Shown here: piece after piece, positions 45,077-56,424 of the stretch
Numbering within the stretch: the first letter of the stretch is position 1
How the letters are laid out: each line of letters starts with the position of its first letter
DNA from: Panicum virgatum
Taxonomy: Eukaryota > Streptophyta > Magnoliopsida > Poales > Poaceae
DNA length: 64,000 bases
Direction: 5' to 3'
Assembly (NCBI RefSeq): GCF_016808335.1
Contig: NC_053138.1
Span: 57,442,951-57,506,950, forward strand
Position numbers and translations under genes: made by a program
Notes under the pieces: generated by a model
Database searches by the model: none
Seen by the model: the letters and a program-made list of their open reading frames with translations, nothing else
Told to the model about the DNA's origin: nothing

Positions 45077-46311
45077 TCATGTGTGCCTTCCCAGCTCGCT
45101 AAGGAACGCCTCAGCGTGCTCCTCCTTCACCGCGATCAAAAACACGTTGACCCCATCCTCCCCCCCTACACGGCAGGTACACCATGCAAGTAGGCACCCC
45201 CCCCCCCCCCCACCCCCCGGCAATGGTACATCACCCTCGCCGGCGGCCCGCCCCCCAAGTTAACCCCTTCGAAGCCGATGTTCCTCCATGACGACACGTG
45301 CAGCATGTCGTACCGCTGCCCCCCCAAATAACCTCCGCTGGCTGCTGCCGCTCCCCTGCTCCTCCTTGAGCTTGTCCAGCAGCTGGGCCTTGGCGCGCCT
45401 GACCATCCCGACAAGGTCCCCGAGGCCCGCGCACGCCACAGCGCCGCTCGCCGCCACGGCGAGCGGCTGGTTGGTGATGCAGTTGCCGTAGTAGCCAGCC
45501 CTAGCGCCCACGTACCCGCGCATGTTGGTGGCGAACGTGAGGAGAACCGGAGTTGTCCCCGAGCTGGGCAAGGTGGCGCGGATGCGGCACCGCCACAGGA
45601 CGACGAGGATGGCCTCGAACGTTGTGCACGGCCGGTTGTCGTCGTCAGAGCAGCTGCGGTATTCTGCCTTGACGCGGTCTATCAGGGCCGAGGGGACCGT
45701 GACCTCGAGGGGGACGATAAGCTCCATGTCTGGTGACTCGGGGCACGCCAGCACGGCCTGCACTAGTGGATCCGACAACGGAGAGAGGCACGAGACCGCG
45801 TCGTCGCACCTGGCCGGAAGGATCGACGGTGACGGCAGCCCGCGGGCGAGCTCGCCGACGGCGGCTAGGAACTGGCCAATCCCAATGCCGTCGGCGACGG
45901 CGTGGTTCCATGTCGCCCCGAGGACGACCCCGCCGCAAGAGAACTCGGTCACCTGCACGGACAGCAGAGGGTCGTTGGAGCCGTAGCTCCCAACCGGGTA
46001 GTACGCACCCCCCGTCTCCGCCCCTGCTCGCCAGTGCACTGGATGCTGAATCCTCCATCGTCTCCGGCTCCTGATGAAGAAATGCGACCTGCAAATGGGT
46101 AGTAATGGACAAGTGCCTGGGACAGCGCCCTCCTTACGCCCTCAACGGCCTCGTGGCCCAGATGCTCAAACACGAGCAACACTGTGAATGGAATCTCGAC
46201 AAAAATCCTGTCGATAGATGTGAGCTTTATGGCACCACTCGCCGTCGTCGTCACCGGCTCCGGTGGCCTGATGACCGCCGGCGAGGACTTCGTCACTGCA
46301 ACACTACTCAT
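45077..46311 (-). pseudogene. BAHD acyltransferase pseudogene
   Basis: The N-terminus (46311, MSSVAVTKSSPAVIRPPEPV) has the family start and LSQALVHYYPFAGRI. After FSIQCTGE the frame is lost near 46020, and roughly 50 residues usual at this point are missing. The next frame (45260-46039) carries YYPVGSYGSNDPLL, FSCGGVVLG and the catalytic HAVADG (HxxxD) with TNMRGYVGARAGYYGNC. The second hallmark DFGWG is replaced by VNLGGG, and phases change again through C-runs at 45199-45230. A tail like VNVFLIAVKEEHAEAF ends at a TGA near 45077. BAHD enzymes move acyl groups from CoA to alcohols or amines in the cytosol. This copy has an internal deletion, frameshifts and a lost structural motif. Confidence 0.88.
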
Positions 46312-46405
46312 AGTATGTTACTTACTGTCTGTGCGTGTAGATAGGGTGTCGTGATGCTCGAGCCAATTGAGTGCATCTGCATCCTGTCCTCCAGATTACT
46401 TGCTT

Positions 46406-46415
46406 ATTATATAGC
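46406..46415 (-). promoter_or_regulatory. TATA box of the acyltransferase gene
   Basis: The minus strand reads CTATATAATA about 95 bp before the start codon, a usual spacing for a plant TATA box. It suggests the pseudogene kept its core promoter. Confidence 0.5.
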
Positions 46416-46458
46416 CGGGACTCCACATGCTTATACTGATCATGAGAAATAAAGAAAC

Positions 46459-46576
46459 GACGCGGATCACCTGCTGTGTTTTGTTCCATTTTTTTTTGAA
46501 AGCGCCAGAGACGGGACTCCACCCACGCGGATCACCTGAGGTGTTTTGTTCCTTTTTTTTTTTGAAAGCGCCAGCT
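46459..46576. repeat. Tandem duplication, about 69 bp
   Basis: The stretch cgcggatcacctgctgtgtt ... tttttgaaagcgccag (46459-46506) recurs as cgcggatcacctgaggtgtt ... tttttgaaagcgccag (46528-46573), with a cgggactccac-type spacer. Confidence 0.7.
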
Positions 46577-46670
46577 CAGCCGTCCACACTCCATAGCTCT
46601 GCACGCTGAATGAACCACACCTATGTTGTAATATGATTGCGCTTTATATTATATATTAGTTATTTATATA

Positions 46671-47043
46671 GGGGACATCTGGTGGAAACTAAACTTTCAT
46701 GAAAACCCATGCAAACCACGATAAAAAAGTCATTTAAATTCACAAAAAAATCACACATGTAGATGATATGATGATACACAATTTTATAAAATATCTTGTC
46801 CAAACTCGACTTCATTTATGAGATATAAAAAGAACAAATTTCTAACAGATCATCTGGATAGCTTTTTGAAATTTGTTATTTTTATATCTCACAAACGAAG
46901 TCGAGTTTGGATAGAATATTTTACATGGTTGTGTATCATCATATCAACTACATGTGTGATTTTTTTCGTGAATTTAGATGACTTTTTTGCCGTGATTTGC
47001 ACGGGTTTTCACGAAGGTTGTGATTTCCACCAGATACGTTCCC
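46671..47043. mobile_element. Foldback MITE with long arms
   Basis: The two halves are reverse complements over about 180 bp each, from ggggacatctggtggaaa at the left to tttccaccagatacgttccc at the right. Matching inner blocks include aaactcgacttc against gaagtcgagttt and cacacatgtag against ctacatgtgtg. Flanks atttatata (46662-46670) and atttatatg (47044-47052) fit an 8- or 9-bp target duplication, so a hAT- or Mutator-derived MITE is likely. Confidence 0.8.
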
Positions 47044-47227
47044 ATTTATATGTACCAAATGTAACACTGAGTTCATGATACACTCACACACACAGTAGAG
47101 AACTAAAAGTAGTTTTTTTGTCACCAGTAAAAAGCAACTATTAATTTGGAGCAGAAGAAACAAAATGGTTTAGATAAAATTCTCCGTTGAAAGACACAAA
47201 AAAAAAGTAAAAGGAGAGACTTTACTA

Positions 47228-47486
47228 CTCCCTCTGTTTTTATTTACATGTCATATTAAGTTTGTCCTAAGTCAAATTTAGTAAACTTTGACTAAACTTA
47301 TAGAAAGAAATAATAATATTTACAATACTAAATTTGTTTCATTGAATGCACCATGAAGTATGTATTGATATAGTGCATATGTTGGATAGTATAGTTATTG
47401 TTATATTTTTCTATAGACTTGGTCAAAGTTAGCTAAGTTTGACTTAGAACAAACATAATACGACAGTAAATTAAAAAAAGAGGGAG
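47228..47486. mobile_element. Stowaway-like MITE
   Basis: Ends ctccctctgtttttatttac and, reversed, ctccctctttttttaattta are flanked by TA (47226-47227, 47487-47488). The interior has further symmetry (aagtttgtcctaagtcaaat against agtttgacttagaacaaac). Confidence 0.82.
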
Positions 47487-47488
47487 TA

Positions 47489-48063
47489 ATTATTGGGTGA
47501 CAAAAACTAAACACACAGCACAAAGCATAAATGGCTTAAAGATAAGATAAAAGCAATTATTAATTAGCAAAAAGATATGTGTTGTATCATTTGTCAATGC
47601 GCAATGAAGCGAAACAAGATCACTTACTGTCAATAGAAAAATCATTGAGAGTATCCCCTTCTTCTTAGCGCAGAAGGAAATACAATAGAAGGACGCTTCA
47701 TTTTCCCAGTAGCCTTGATGTAACACCATAATAATCAACTGGTCAGAAATATCCATCTCTACTATGCTCTAACGCCATAAAACCTTCTTCGTCTCTAAGA
47801 TCCACTTCTTTTCGGTCTTTATTGGCTTAGAGATCCAAGAGATTTCAATCCACTGACACCAAGTAATTCTGTTTTAATTAAAGGTTTAATTTAATCTAAT
47901 AATTAGCAAGTGGGATTTTGCCAGTACAGAAGATTCACCTACACTATTCTAAACTAGTATAGCAACCATCTCTATTTCCAACCACCACTCTTGCACTCTC
48001 TGCGGCAAGCTGTAGCAATCAATGCAATCCAACATATATAACACAAATTCGTTACTAGATCAA
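47489..48063. other. Intergenic, no gene seen
   Basis: AT-rich DNA without a supported open frame or repeat. Confidence 0.5.
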
Positions 48064-48293
48064 GCTGTGTTTAGTTCGCGAAATTTTTTGAGTTTTGGTG
48101 CCGTAGCACATTTCGTTGTTATTTGACAATTAATGCCAAATCATAGACTTATTAGGCTTAAAAGATTTATCTCGTATAAAATAGTTGTACTGTGTAATTA
48201 GTTATTTTCTTCAACTGCATTTAATGCTCCATGTATGTGTCCGAAGATTCGATGTGATGAATACTGTAGATTTTTTTTAGAACTAAACAGGCC
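48064..48293. mobile_element. Tourist-like MITE (short, diverged)
   Basis: Left end gctgtgtttagttcgcg and reversed right end ggcctgtttagttct are related to the MITEs at 11954, 26403 and 51425. The target duplication is unclear. Confidence 0.6.
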
Positions 48294-48654
48294 CCGGTGA
48301 GGAGCAACAGCTTGCCCTAGAGAACTTAACTATTTTTTCCTTGATGAATGATGATCATATTTCATTGCACGCACGCATCGCTGACATCGCTGACAAGATG
48401 TACTTATCATATCCAACATGTAACATTATCATATCCAAGTCAAACTCACGATCAAGATGCTTTCGGAATGATAAGAAGGCTAGCAATTAATGGTCACTAT
48501 GTGCTGCGCGCTCATATTCAAATATTCAGGGTCCCTTCACCACTCTTGATATGCGCCTGGTAGCAGTGTGCCGATGTGCCACGCCTATGCTACAGGCCAC
48601 CAAAAGCCTCGTCCGCCAGATAAGATGTTACAATTTCACCTCCACCCAACCTAA

Positions 48655-48805
48655 AGATTGTTTGAATTTACAAAGTAATTGATAGGTAACTAATTTTAAT
48701 TGGAGTGGGTTCAAAAGAAACTAACTAATACCTAGCTAAATCTCTTCTACCACCAAGAATTACTGCCCGCAAGTTAATTGATTAGTTGGGTGTATCCAAA
48801 TAAAA
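48655..48805. mobile_element. Possible small MITE
   Basis: The left part attgtttgaatttacaaagt and the reversed right part atttggatacacccaactaa form weak inverted repeats around an AT-rich 150-bp core with a taattgat / atcaatta pair. Target duplication not defined. Confidence 0.35.
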
Positions 48806-49131
48806 GCAAGGATAATAGACGGGCCCGCTCGTCAGCGACTCGCGCTCCACCTCATCCGAGCTGCCCAGTGGTATTGGAGGGCCCCACATCCCTTTGAATG
48901 CTCTGCTCTGACTTTTACTAGGATGGCAACCAACGGGAGCACAAGAGATGTGCTGACGGATCTTAAAATAATGAGCTAGCGACTCGCCAGACGCTTTCTC
49001 GATCTCTCCTTCATTTCGAATTTGGCTGACATAGTGCGCTATTTCGCCTGCTCACTATATTCCATTATACCTACTCTAATAGACATTGAATGCACTGACA
49101 CTATCTTTGGATACCAAAATTAAACATTTGC

Positions 49132-49373
49132 GCCGTGTTTAGTTGTAAAAATTTTAGAGTGTAAAATCCTGTAGTACTTTCGTTTGTATTTGGTAATTAT
49201 TATTCCATTATAAATTAATTAGGCTCATTAGATTCGTCTCGTGATTTACAAGAAAATTATACAATTAGTTTTTTTATTTCGTGTAGATTTAATACTTCAT
49301 ACATGCGTTGAAAAATTCGATGCGACGAGAAATCTTGTAAAATTTTGGAATTTTGGATGCAACTAAGATGCCC
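49132..49373. mobile_element. Tourist-like MITE (diverged right end)
   Basis: The left end gccgtgtttagttgtaaaa and the reversed right end gggcatcttagttgcatcc pair imperfectly, and the inside has the ggctcattagattcgtctcg core of this MITE family. It lies about 270 bp before the start codon of the next gene, in its likely promoter. Confidence 0.6.
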
Positions 49374-49642
49374 AGGGAACATGAACGGTGAAATCAATGG
49401 CCAAGTCAACTCCCGCCCAACTCTCCAGGCTGGCCATTGACCTCTGACTCTCCCCTTCCAGACGCAAACGTGCAAGACTGCGAGTGCTTTCCCACCCGCA
49501 CTCCACTTGCCCACCACCCCACTCAGCTGCCTAGAGCTAATCTCCGGAGCGCATACCTCACCAGGCTCCTCCAGATCTCCACCCCACGACGCAGATCGAT
49601 CGCCAGCAAGTCTCTAGCTGTGACCTCGAGTGTGCAGGAGAG

Positions 49643-50253
49643 ATGGCCGGCGGCGGCCAGCGGCGTCCCTGGGACCTCTCGCGGCGGGCCGCCTCCTTCC
49701 TGCGCATGGCGCGGCTGGCGCTCGCCGGCGCCGCTCCGGCACAACTGTGAGTATTCCCCCGCCTCTTCCATCGCTTCGTGTGCATGGCCGTTCTTCCCTG
49801 CGCTGGTTAGATGATCAACGAAACCGAAGCAGGCTCGCGGAAGAGGAGTCCGTCGGCGGCCACATCTGCGACCCGTACTACAAGAGCGTCAGCACGGAGG
49901 ACGATGACCCCGAATCCGACGGGCTTTGGCTGGAGGAGGACGAAGCGAAGCTAGAGCTGCTCGTGGGCGACGAGGATGGGTCAACGGCGAGAGGCCTGTG
50001 CGCGTCGTCTGAGATCAGCACTCCTGGTAGTAGTCTTCTGAACAACAAGTCCCAGTTCATCATGCAGCACCGGCCTGCGACGGCCGGCGCCGCGCTTCGT
50101 CTGGAGAATAATGACGCGGCGGCGGAGTCGTCGGAGCCGCTGGTGCCGCGCCGCGCCGCGAAGCGGGCGAACGATGCCGGGATGGTTCACCATCCTTTCG
50201 GGTGCGATCGCCGGGGGAGCGAGTCCTCGTCCTTGCTGCTTGTTTCTTCCTAG
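49643..50253 (+). CDS. Uncharacterised two-exon gene, 174 aa
   Basis: Exon 1 (49643-49746) starts MAGGGQRRPWDLSRRAASFL, a basic, Arg-rich N-terminus followed by LALAGAAPAQL. The 86-bp intron 49747-49832 begins GTGAGT and ends CGAAGCAG and joins in phase (CT|G). Exon 2 (49833-50253) has an acidic middle (STEDDDPESDGLWLEEDEAK, then LLVGDED) and a Ser/Ala/Arg-rich end with no known domain, closing with a run of Ser and a stop at 50251-50253. CDS length is 525 nt. No signal peptide or membrane segment is evident. The intact splice signals, phase and strong codon GC bias of a grass gene favour a real gene. I do not recognise the family and assign no function. Confidence 0.68.
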
Positions 50254-51424
50254 TCTCGTGTCTCGTCGTCTTGACCGGATCATCGCAAAGGAGGCGGCAG
50301 CTGGTCACTTGAATCGGAGAAGCGAGAAAGAAGTTCCCTGAAAGTCGTGTGCCGATCATAAATTTTGCTGCTCCTGATTAATTGTTGTTTTGGTTATACG
50401 TCTTGGTACTTCGCGGATGCTGTTGGGAGCTCATCGGCTCCACTCCTCGGATCGCACCACATCCGGCTGAACTTTCGTGCAGCGTCGATGGAGACGGCGA
50501 GCACCTGCCTGGCCATGTCGTCGTCCCCGCCCTCTCTCCTCCTCGGGAGTGGCGTGGGACCGAAACGGCGACTTGAGCAGGTGTGAATGCGAGTTTTTAT
50601 AAATTCTCCGAGAGAACAGGGTGTATATCTTTAAATCAATCCTCTTTTCTAACCGCTAAAATTACAAAGCCAACTCGTGACTAGCATGTCTTAGGAATAG
50701 TTAGAAAAGCACAATGCAAACAGAAGCAAAGATCCAACAGAAACTAAGGCAACGACGTATCAAAAGGTAAAAGGACTCTCCAAATAAAAGACACTACCCA
50801 AACATTTTTAAATAAGCATGCGAGAGTTAACTAATATTAGCAAAACAAACAAATTAAAACAAGCTAACTACACTTGCAGAGGTTTAAAACTATTAGTAAG
50901 GTTAATTATTAATTAACTAACGAGCTAGCTACAGCATAATAATAGAGAATAAATAAAAGTGAGAAGAAGAAATAAGCAAGTGAAAAGCCTTGAATTTCAT
51001 GTGTGCAGCCTACGAGATGTGTGTAGAGATGGTAAAAGACCTAAAAATTTGATTCAGATTATCTGAAAGGCTGGATCTAAAAAGACCGGGCTCTAATTTT
51101 ATATAATTTTGATTTAAAATATATAAAAATAAATTTGGATTGCGAAGATCATAGTCCATTACCACAGGTCGATGTCCGTCGGCCTGCTACAGGCCAACTG
51201 GCCACCTGCCAGGCTGGTTTGCTCCTTCAGGCCACGAGCAGCGCCCTCCTGGGCCGCTTGGACCGTAGGAAAATTGGGCCGCCAGCCCTGTCTGTCCTTG
51301 GCCTGCACGCTGACCAGCGCCCCACCTGGGCTGGTGGCCTGCTGCCTGGCAGCCCACGTGCGCTGGCCTCCTGAGCCGTGTGCCCCCGGCAGCGAGCAGC
51401 AGCGCCGGCTCGGAAATTCAATAT
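50254..51424. other. 3' flank of the 49.6-kb gene and intergenic DNA
   Basis: The first few hundred bases may be 3' untranslated sequence. From 50620 to 51120 the DNA is AT-rich with no gene. The 51150-51410 part is GC-rich with repeated ggccxxctgg-like tracts and open frames without recognisable motifs. Confidence 0.4.
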
Positions 51425-51786
51425 GGCCGTGTTTAGTTCGCGCCGTGTAAACGAAATTTTTTTTCGATGGAATCTTACTAATTTAATTTAAAGTATTAAA
51501 TGAAGTTTATTTATAATTTTTTTTGCACAGATGTATTATAAATCGCAAACGAATCTAATGATGCTAATTAATCTATGATTAATTAATAATTAGCGGATGG
51601 TTACTGTAGCATCAATGTTGCAAATTATGAATTAAGTAGGCTCATTAGATTCGTCTCGCAATTTACAGCCCATCTATATAAAATTTTTTGTAAATAGACT
51701 TCATTTAGTACTTCAAATTAGTAAGATTTCTTCGCAAAATTTTACGTTTTTGTGTTTTTGCATTTACGGGTGGGAACTAAAAGGCC
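51425..51786. mobile_element. Tourist-like MITE
   Basis: Ends GGCCGTGTTTAGTTCGC and, reversed, GGCCTTTTAGTTCCC bound a 362-bp element with TAT on both sides (51422-51424 and 51787-51789). The interior carries the family's cgaatctaatgatgc / ctcattagattcgtctcg core. Confidence 0.8.
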
Positions 51787-53561
51787 TATATGTTCCGCAA
51801 ATTTTTATTCTTCTCCGTGTTTTGAAATTCGTGCAAACAAATCACGGCCCTTGATCCATTCCAAACTCTAGTTTTCTCTCTCCCAACTCCCCCCCCCCCG
51901 CCGCTAGCTTCGCGGCTCCCGCCTCGCGCGTGCCTGCACCCGCCCGCAGCTGCGCTGCCGCCCGCATGCCCTACGCTCTGCGCGCCACTACCGCTGCGCT
52001 GCCGCTGCCTGGGGCATCGTGGGCTGCCTGGGGCATCGTGCCGCAGGCCTCACCTCGCCTAGGTGCCTCTCGTGGGTCATGTCTTCCCCTCGAAGATGCT
52101 CAGTGCATAAGCAAGAACGTAGCGAAGAGAATGAGCACGCCACTCAAACTTCAAATCAATAATACTCGCTCGAATCTCAAAAAATCGGAACAAAACTCGA
52201 GCCATAAATCTGCAACTACTAAACTTAGTAGATCTAAAAAGAAGTCTGGTCTAAAAAGAAGTTTGCGAGAAGATTGAGTAAAACTCGCGAATCGAAAATC
52301 GCTTGAAAAATACCTAAAAAAAGGTTTGAAAAGAAAAACGTTTGGGGGGAGATGAATTCGACACGAAATCTTCAACCAAAAGAGGAATTGGATATGCAAA
52401 CGATCATCCTTGATAAGAGATCTGGCTAGAAACCTCCCTCAACCTCACTCTCATGAAACCTTCTCCCTAGACTAGCAAATGAAATTAGAGTTCCATGAAA
52501 AACCCCAAATCAGCCGTGCCTGTGCATATGGTCATCCATGACAAAAGATAGAAATACTCCTACGCTAATAACTAAGATACACGCTAATGCACAATGCAGG
52601 GGCAAAAGGGTCCCTCCTTTTAAGAAGCATCGGACGGACACGCTGTCTTCACGACTTTGCTTCGCATCGACGCAAGCTTCACGATGACACCACGTGCCCT
52701 CCATCTCTGCCATCCGGCCGCACCAAATGCACCCCCGATTTTGAGGCCCAAAGCTGAAACCTGGCTGCATGGTGGTTTTGAGTTCCGAACCACCGAAACC
52801 GTCCATCTCTAATTGGCCTCCACGCGATCTCCTCGATATCGACGCGTGTCCAGCCTCCGCAAAGCCTTTGACGCCTCTGTCCCTCTTACTTGACCGACAC
52901 CATGTTCATCCGTCCATGTACTCTCGATCTTCAGTGCACCACATGGATCGCCCGTGACTCCGCCGAACTCGTCGGGTCCCTCAGTCCAAGCCTATTCGTG
53001 TCCATCCTTCACCACCCGTGGTCCATCGGCACGAATCTTTCGCTTAACCTTCACCACATCCGTCGACCGCCACGTAGCATCTTGCGTCTGCACATCACAA
53101 GCCAAGAGACATACCAAATCCACACACTATTTTCAATCACTCATCATCCAAAGGTGACCACTATTGATCCTCAAGTGGGGACGCGGTCTCCCCCATCGAT
53201 GTCCTCGGGCATCTCGTCAGTGGAGTCCTTCATCGAAGCCGGTAAAGACCCCTGGAGCGCCGTTGTGCTGAAGGCTGAAGCAGGTTATGCATTGGATACG
53301 TTAGTGGCGGAATCCTCCAGGCTTAGTACCGATGACGGGCAGATCAGAGAAGGGGCCCCGGAGGGTGGAATGTGATCGAAGTAATTTTGCAAATCAGCCT
53401 TTCCTTCGGATTGCGATTATTCTACGCGATATTAATATTTATATAAAATCTCCTGCTCGGGATCGCGATTATTCTCCATGACGATCCGAATATTTACACG
53501 GAACCTCCTGGTTGGGATCACGATTATTCTCCGCGATTCGAATATTATTGGCGCCTACCAA
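51787..53561. other. Intergenic with retroelement-like remnant and tandem repeat
   Basis: The part 51900-52090 is GC-rich. From about 52640 to 53380 the text resembles non-coding LTR-element sequence common in grasses, and an open plus-strand frame (52890-53375) has no domain. From 53403 to 53555 about three tandem units of roughly 55 bp repeat (gggatcgcgattattctcc ... cgaatattta-acggaacctcctg). I see no gene. Confidence 0.4.
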
Positions 53562-55076
53562 CATCACCACCGAGAAACAGCGATGACGCCCGCAGACGCC
53601 AATTAGGGTGACAGTATTTCATAAACCACGAATAAATCCGCAAGCGCACGGAATACCGCTGTAGCATTTTACCCGGGAGTATACCGGGGTGTCATTTATA
53701 TTTCCGCAGGGAAGGCGGTAAGTGAAGAGATATAGACTGGTTGATGAACTTTATCTAGATTGAATATTCTCATGCATAAACAGGGGTAAGATAATAACAT
53801 GGTAGGAGGTAGTGTGACACACACACAAACTACCCTCTTGGATAAATAAATAAAAGAAAAGATAAAAAATGCTCTAGACCGGGAGCAAGGCAGAAGTCAG
53901 AGCTCGAGTCAACTGTGCTAGGCTAGCTATATCTATACTTTCTCATTGGTTAGCTCGTCAGAGATTAAACTACACAACAGGGAGATCGCTATCGAAGCAA
54001 CGGGAGGAGCCCGTACACCCCGATGACTTTATGTACCTCCTACCCTCCATACCGAACGTGGAGGATTACTTGGGCTCGGATAGAGCTGTCACCACCTGCC
54101 GGCTACCTCTACAAACCGTGGGTATAGTTGACATCCAGCAACTCTTAGCTAATCTAGACACTATGTCTACACTAGTAAGGGATACTCTAATGTCCCGCGC
54201 GGAGCCCCCACCCTCCGGATGGACAAACATCACACTAGAGTAAATATATGAATACTGGTGCAGTTGATAGAGTTCTAAGAACAAAAGATTAACCAGCTCT
54301 AGCACAGGGCGATCATGCAATGCAAGCATTGAATAATAACGCAACCATATCAAGAAGCATATATCCAATAACTCAGAACATACTTCAAGAAGATATCGGT
54401 AACCATAGTCTAATTCTATTACAAAAGACCGAATATTGCAAGAGAGAGCTAGAGATGAACTCATATCAGAACTCTCGAGCAACTCCGGCGACTCGATGAC
54501 TCATAGACTTCTTCTAAACTCCCCTAAGCCTAAAGACTATGCAAGATGAGCAAGAGAGGAGAGATGTGTGGGGTGTGTGTAATAATCTCTACCCCCTTTG
54601 TATTTATAGCAGGGAGCCACAGGGTGAGACTCTCCAAACCGACCTAAGGGACCAACCAGGAGACAACACGTGGCTTGGCTAAGGCGGTGGGACCCACGGG
54701 CCAGGTCGGCCAACCTGTAGGTCGGTCGGCTTGCCAGTGGCGCCAACCGCCCCCATCCTCTTCGAGCAGGCTGTCCTGGGCCTCCTTTGTCTGGTCCATG
54801 TTGGTCTTGGCCTGTCTTGGCTTGTCTGAATTGGGTTCTTGCATCATTTTTGGTCCATCTAAGCCTGAATCATCGCTCTGATAATTTCTGTGATTTTATG
54901 TCGGGCCAAAGTGTGTTTGCAACTTGCATATTAGCTCCAAAATACAACTTGCATTTTCTAAAATGTAAAGTGTGGTTCAGGGACCTTATTGAATACGGAT
55001 GCGTGTAAGAAATGCAAACTCTCATGATTTTTTGATCAAGTTGATGCCTGGAAATGATCGTTAGTGAGCGTCAACA
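53562..55076 (-). repeat. 3' LTR of Athila-like element
   Basis: It aligns with 62584 onward throughout and ends gcgtcaaca. Its outer end reads catcaccacc where the other copy has TGTCACCACC, so the canonical TG is lost here. A minus-strand TATA box (CTATAAATA) lies at 54601-54609. Confidence 0.88.
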
Positions 55077-55923
55077 AGATCCTCCAAGTTGTCCTTTGCT
55101 CGTCCCGAGCAAAGTAGGACAAATCAGGTTGTTGATTAGAAAATCACTTTGACTCATATCTTACCTGTCATGTCATAGTCTGAAGAAAGAGATTCTTCTA
55201 TAAGCTTAAATAAGTTGGTTACCATACCTTTGCACAATTACCTTACTCCTTCATGGGGCTTTTCATCTGTCTCCTCGTCTTGGGCTGTTGAGAGTTAGAA
55301 CGGTGCATAGAGTAGTACTTACTTGCTTATAGATCCGCAATCCATCTGGAGATACTTTTTAAAAGATTTTTGAAAATATGGCAAAGTTCCTAGAATAACT
55401 CTCTCGAGGCACTCAACTTGTATCTCCTCACCAGGGCAGTATCTGCCTTTGACCATTCCTACTACTACAAGCCTTTGTGGAGCTCAAGGTAGGATAAGAA
55501 CAGGCACACTTGTGTTCTATATGTTGTAAAGTTAAAGAGATGATCCATGAAGAAACAAATCATGCAATCTCGTTCAAAATGTGCAGGTGTATGAGTGGAT
55601 GGGTGGATGGATGGAAAAGTGTGGCTTACTCCTTGAGGTAATGGCTTTTCTCTCTCGAATCATCCTCTGTCTCTTTTTTTGAGACATGGTTACTCTTTTT
55701 TTTGGCCATGCTTCTTTGGCATGCCATCTTTTCTCTTTTTGGGGCAACCATAATCTGACTTTATTTTATTTCAGAGATGTTCTACGAGAGAGATCACCAA
55801 GACATGGAGCATTTATTCATATGGAATGGATAGATGGTGGTGCTTATGATCGAGAAAGCATGAAAAGCATCTCACTAGGGTCACACAATTTACCAAAACT
55901 CAACAGAACGACAAGCAGCATAT
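55077..55923 (-). other. 3' non-coding part of Athila-like element
   Basis: It holds a perfect 9-bp stem, ctttgctcg and cgagcaaag with a 3-nt loop, at about 55097-55117, just inside the 3' LTR. The polypurine tract must lie between 55077 and 55096 on the minus strand (ACTTGGAGGATCT). The rest shows no coding frame. Confidence 0.65.
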
Positions 55924-56424
55924 TGTTGGTGCTCCTTAAGTACCCCTTTTATCCCTTATTTATCCTTGATAATGGCATGAATTTAATATCAAAATCACTA
56001 ACCGTCCTAACCCCGGCCTAATTATTGGTCATTTTCACACTTGCACATATATTTTGGAGGAACTTCGTTTTTGCAGGTTTTTGGCCTATTTTGGAGCATG
56101 AAATGACGAGGCCCGTGATCGAGCGCTAACACGGAGAAAGATGAAGGCCAAAGCCCAAAGGGGGGACCAAAGCCCATGTTGATTCGAAGCCCATTCACGC
56201 ACATCCATCCTCCAAGAGAGCCCAAAGGACCGAGCCCACGAAGATGAGATCAATATACTTCGGGATTAAGCAAAGCAAATGAAGATTTAAGGAAGGATTC
56301 CCTATCCTATCCTTTCCTTGAAGATATCTCCAAGATAACGACGTCCAAAGGGGTGCAATCGTGAAGGACATAAACTCTAGAAGATGCGAGGAGTCTACAC
56401 GCGAAAGATGAGACCGAGGCGAGC
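55924..56424 (+). repeat. Truncated 5' LTR of nested element
   Basis: It matches the first 500 bp of the 3' LTR with about 4% difference by eye and stops at gaccgaggcgagc. It lacks the TATA box found in the full copy, so transcription from this end is unlikely. Confidence 0.88.

Noticed and set aside
52890..53375. 161-aa plus-strand frame
   Set aside because: It has no recognisable domain, and the underlying DNA resembles non-coding grass retroelement sequence.
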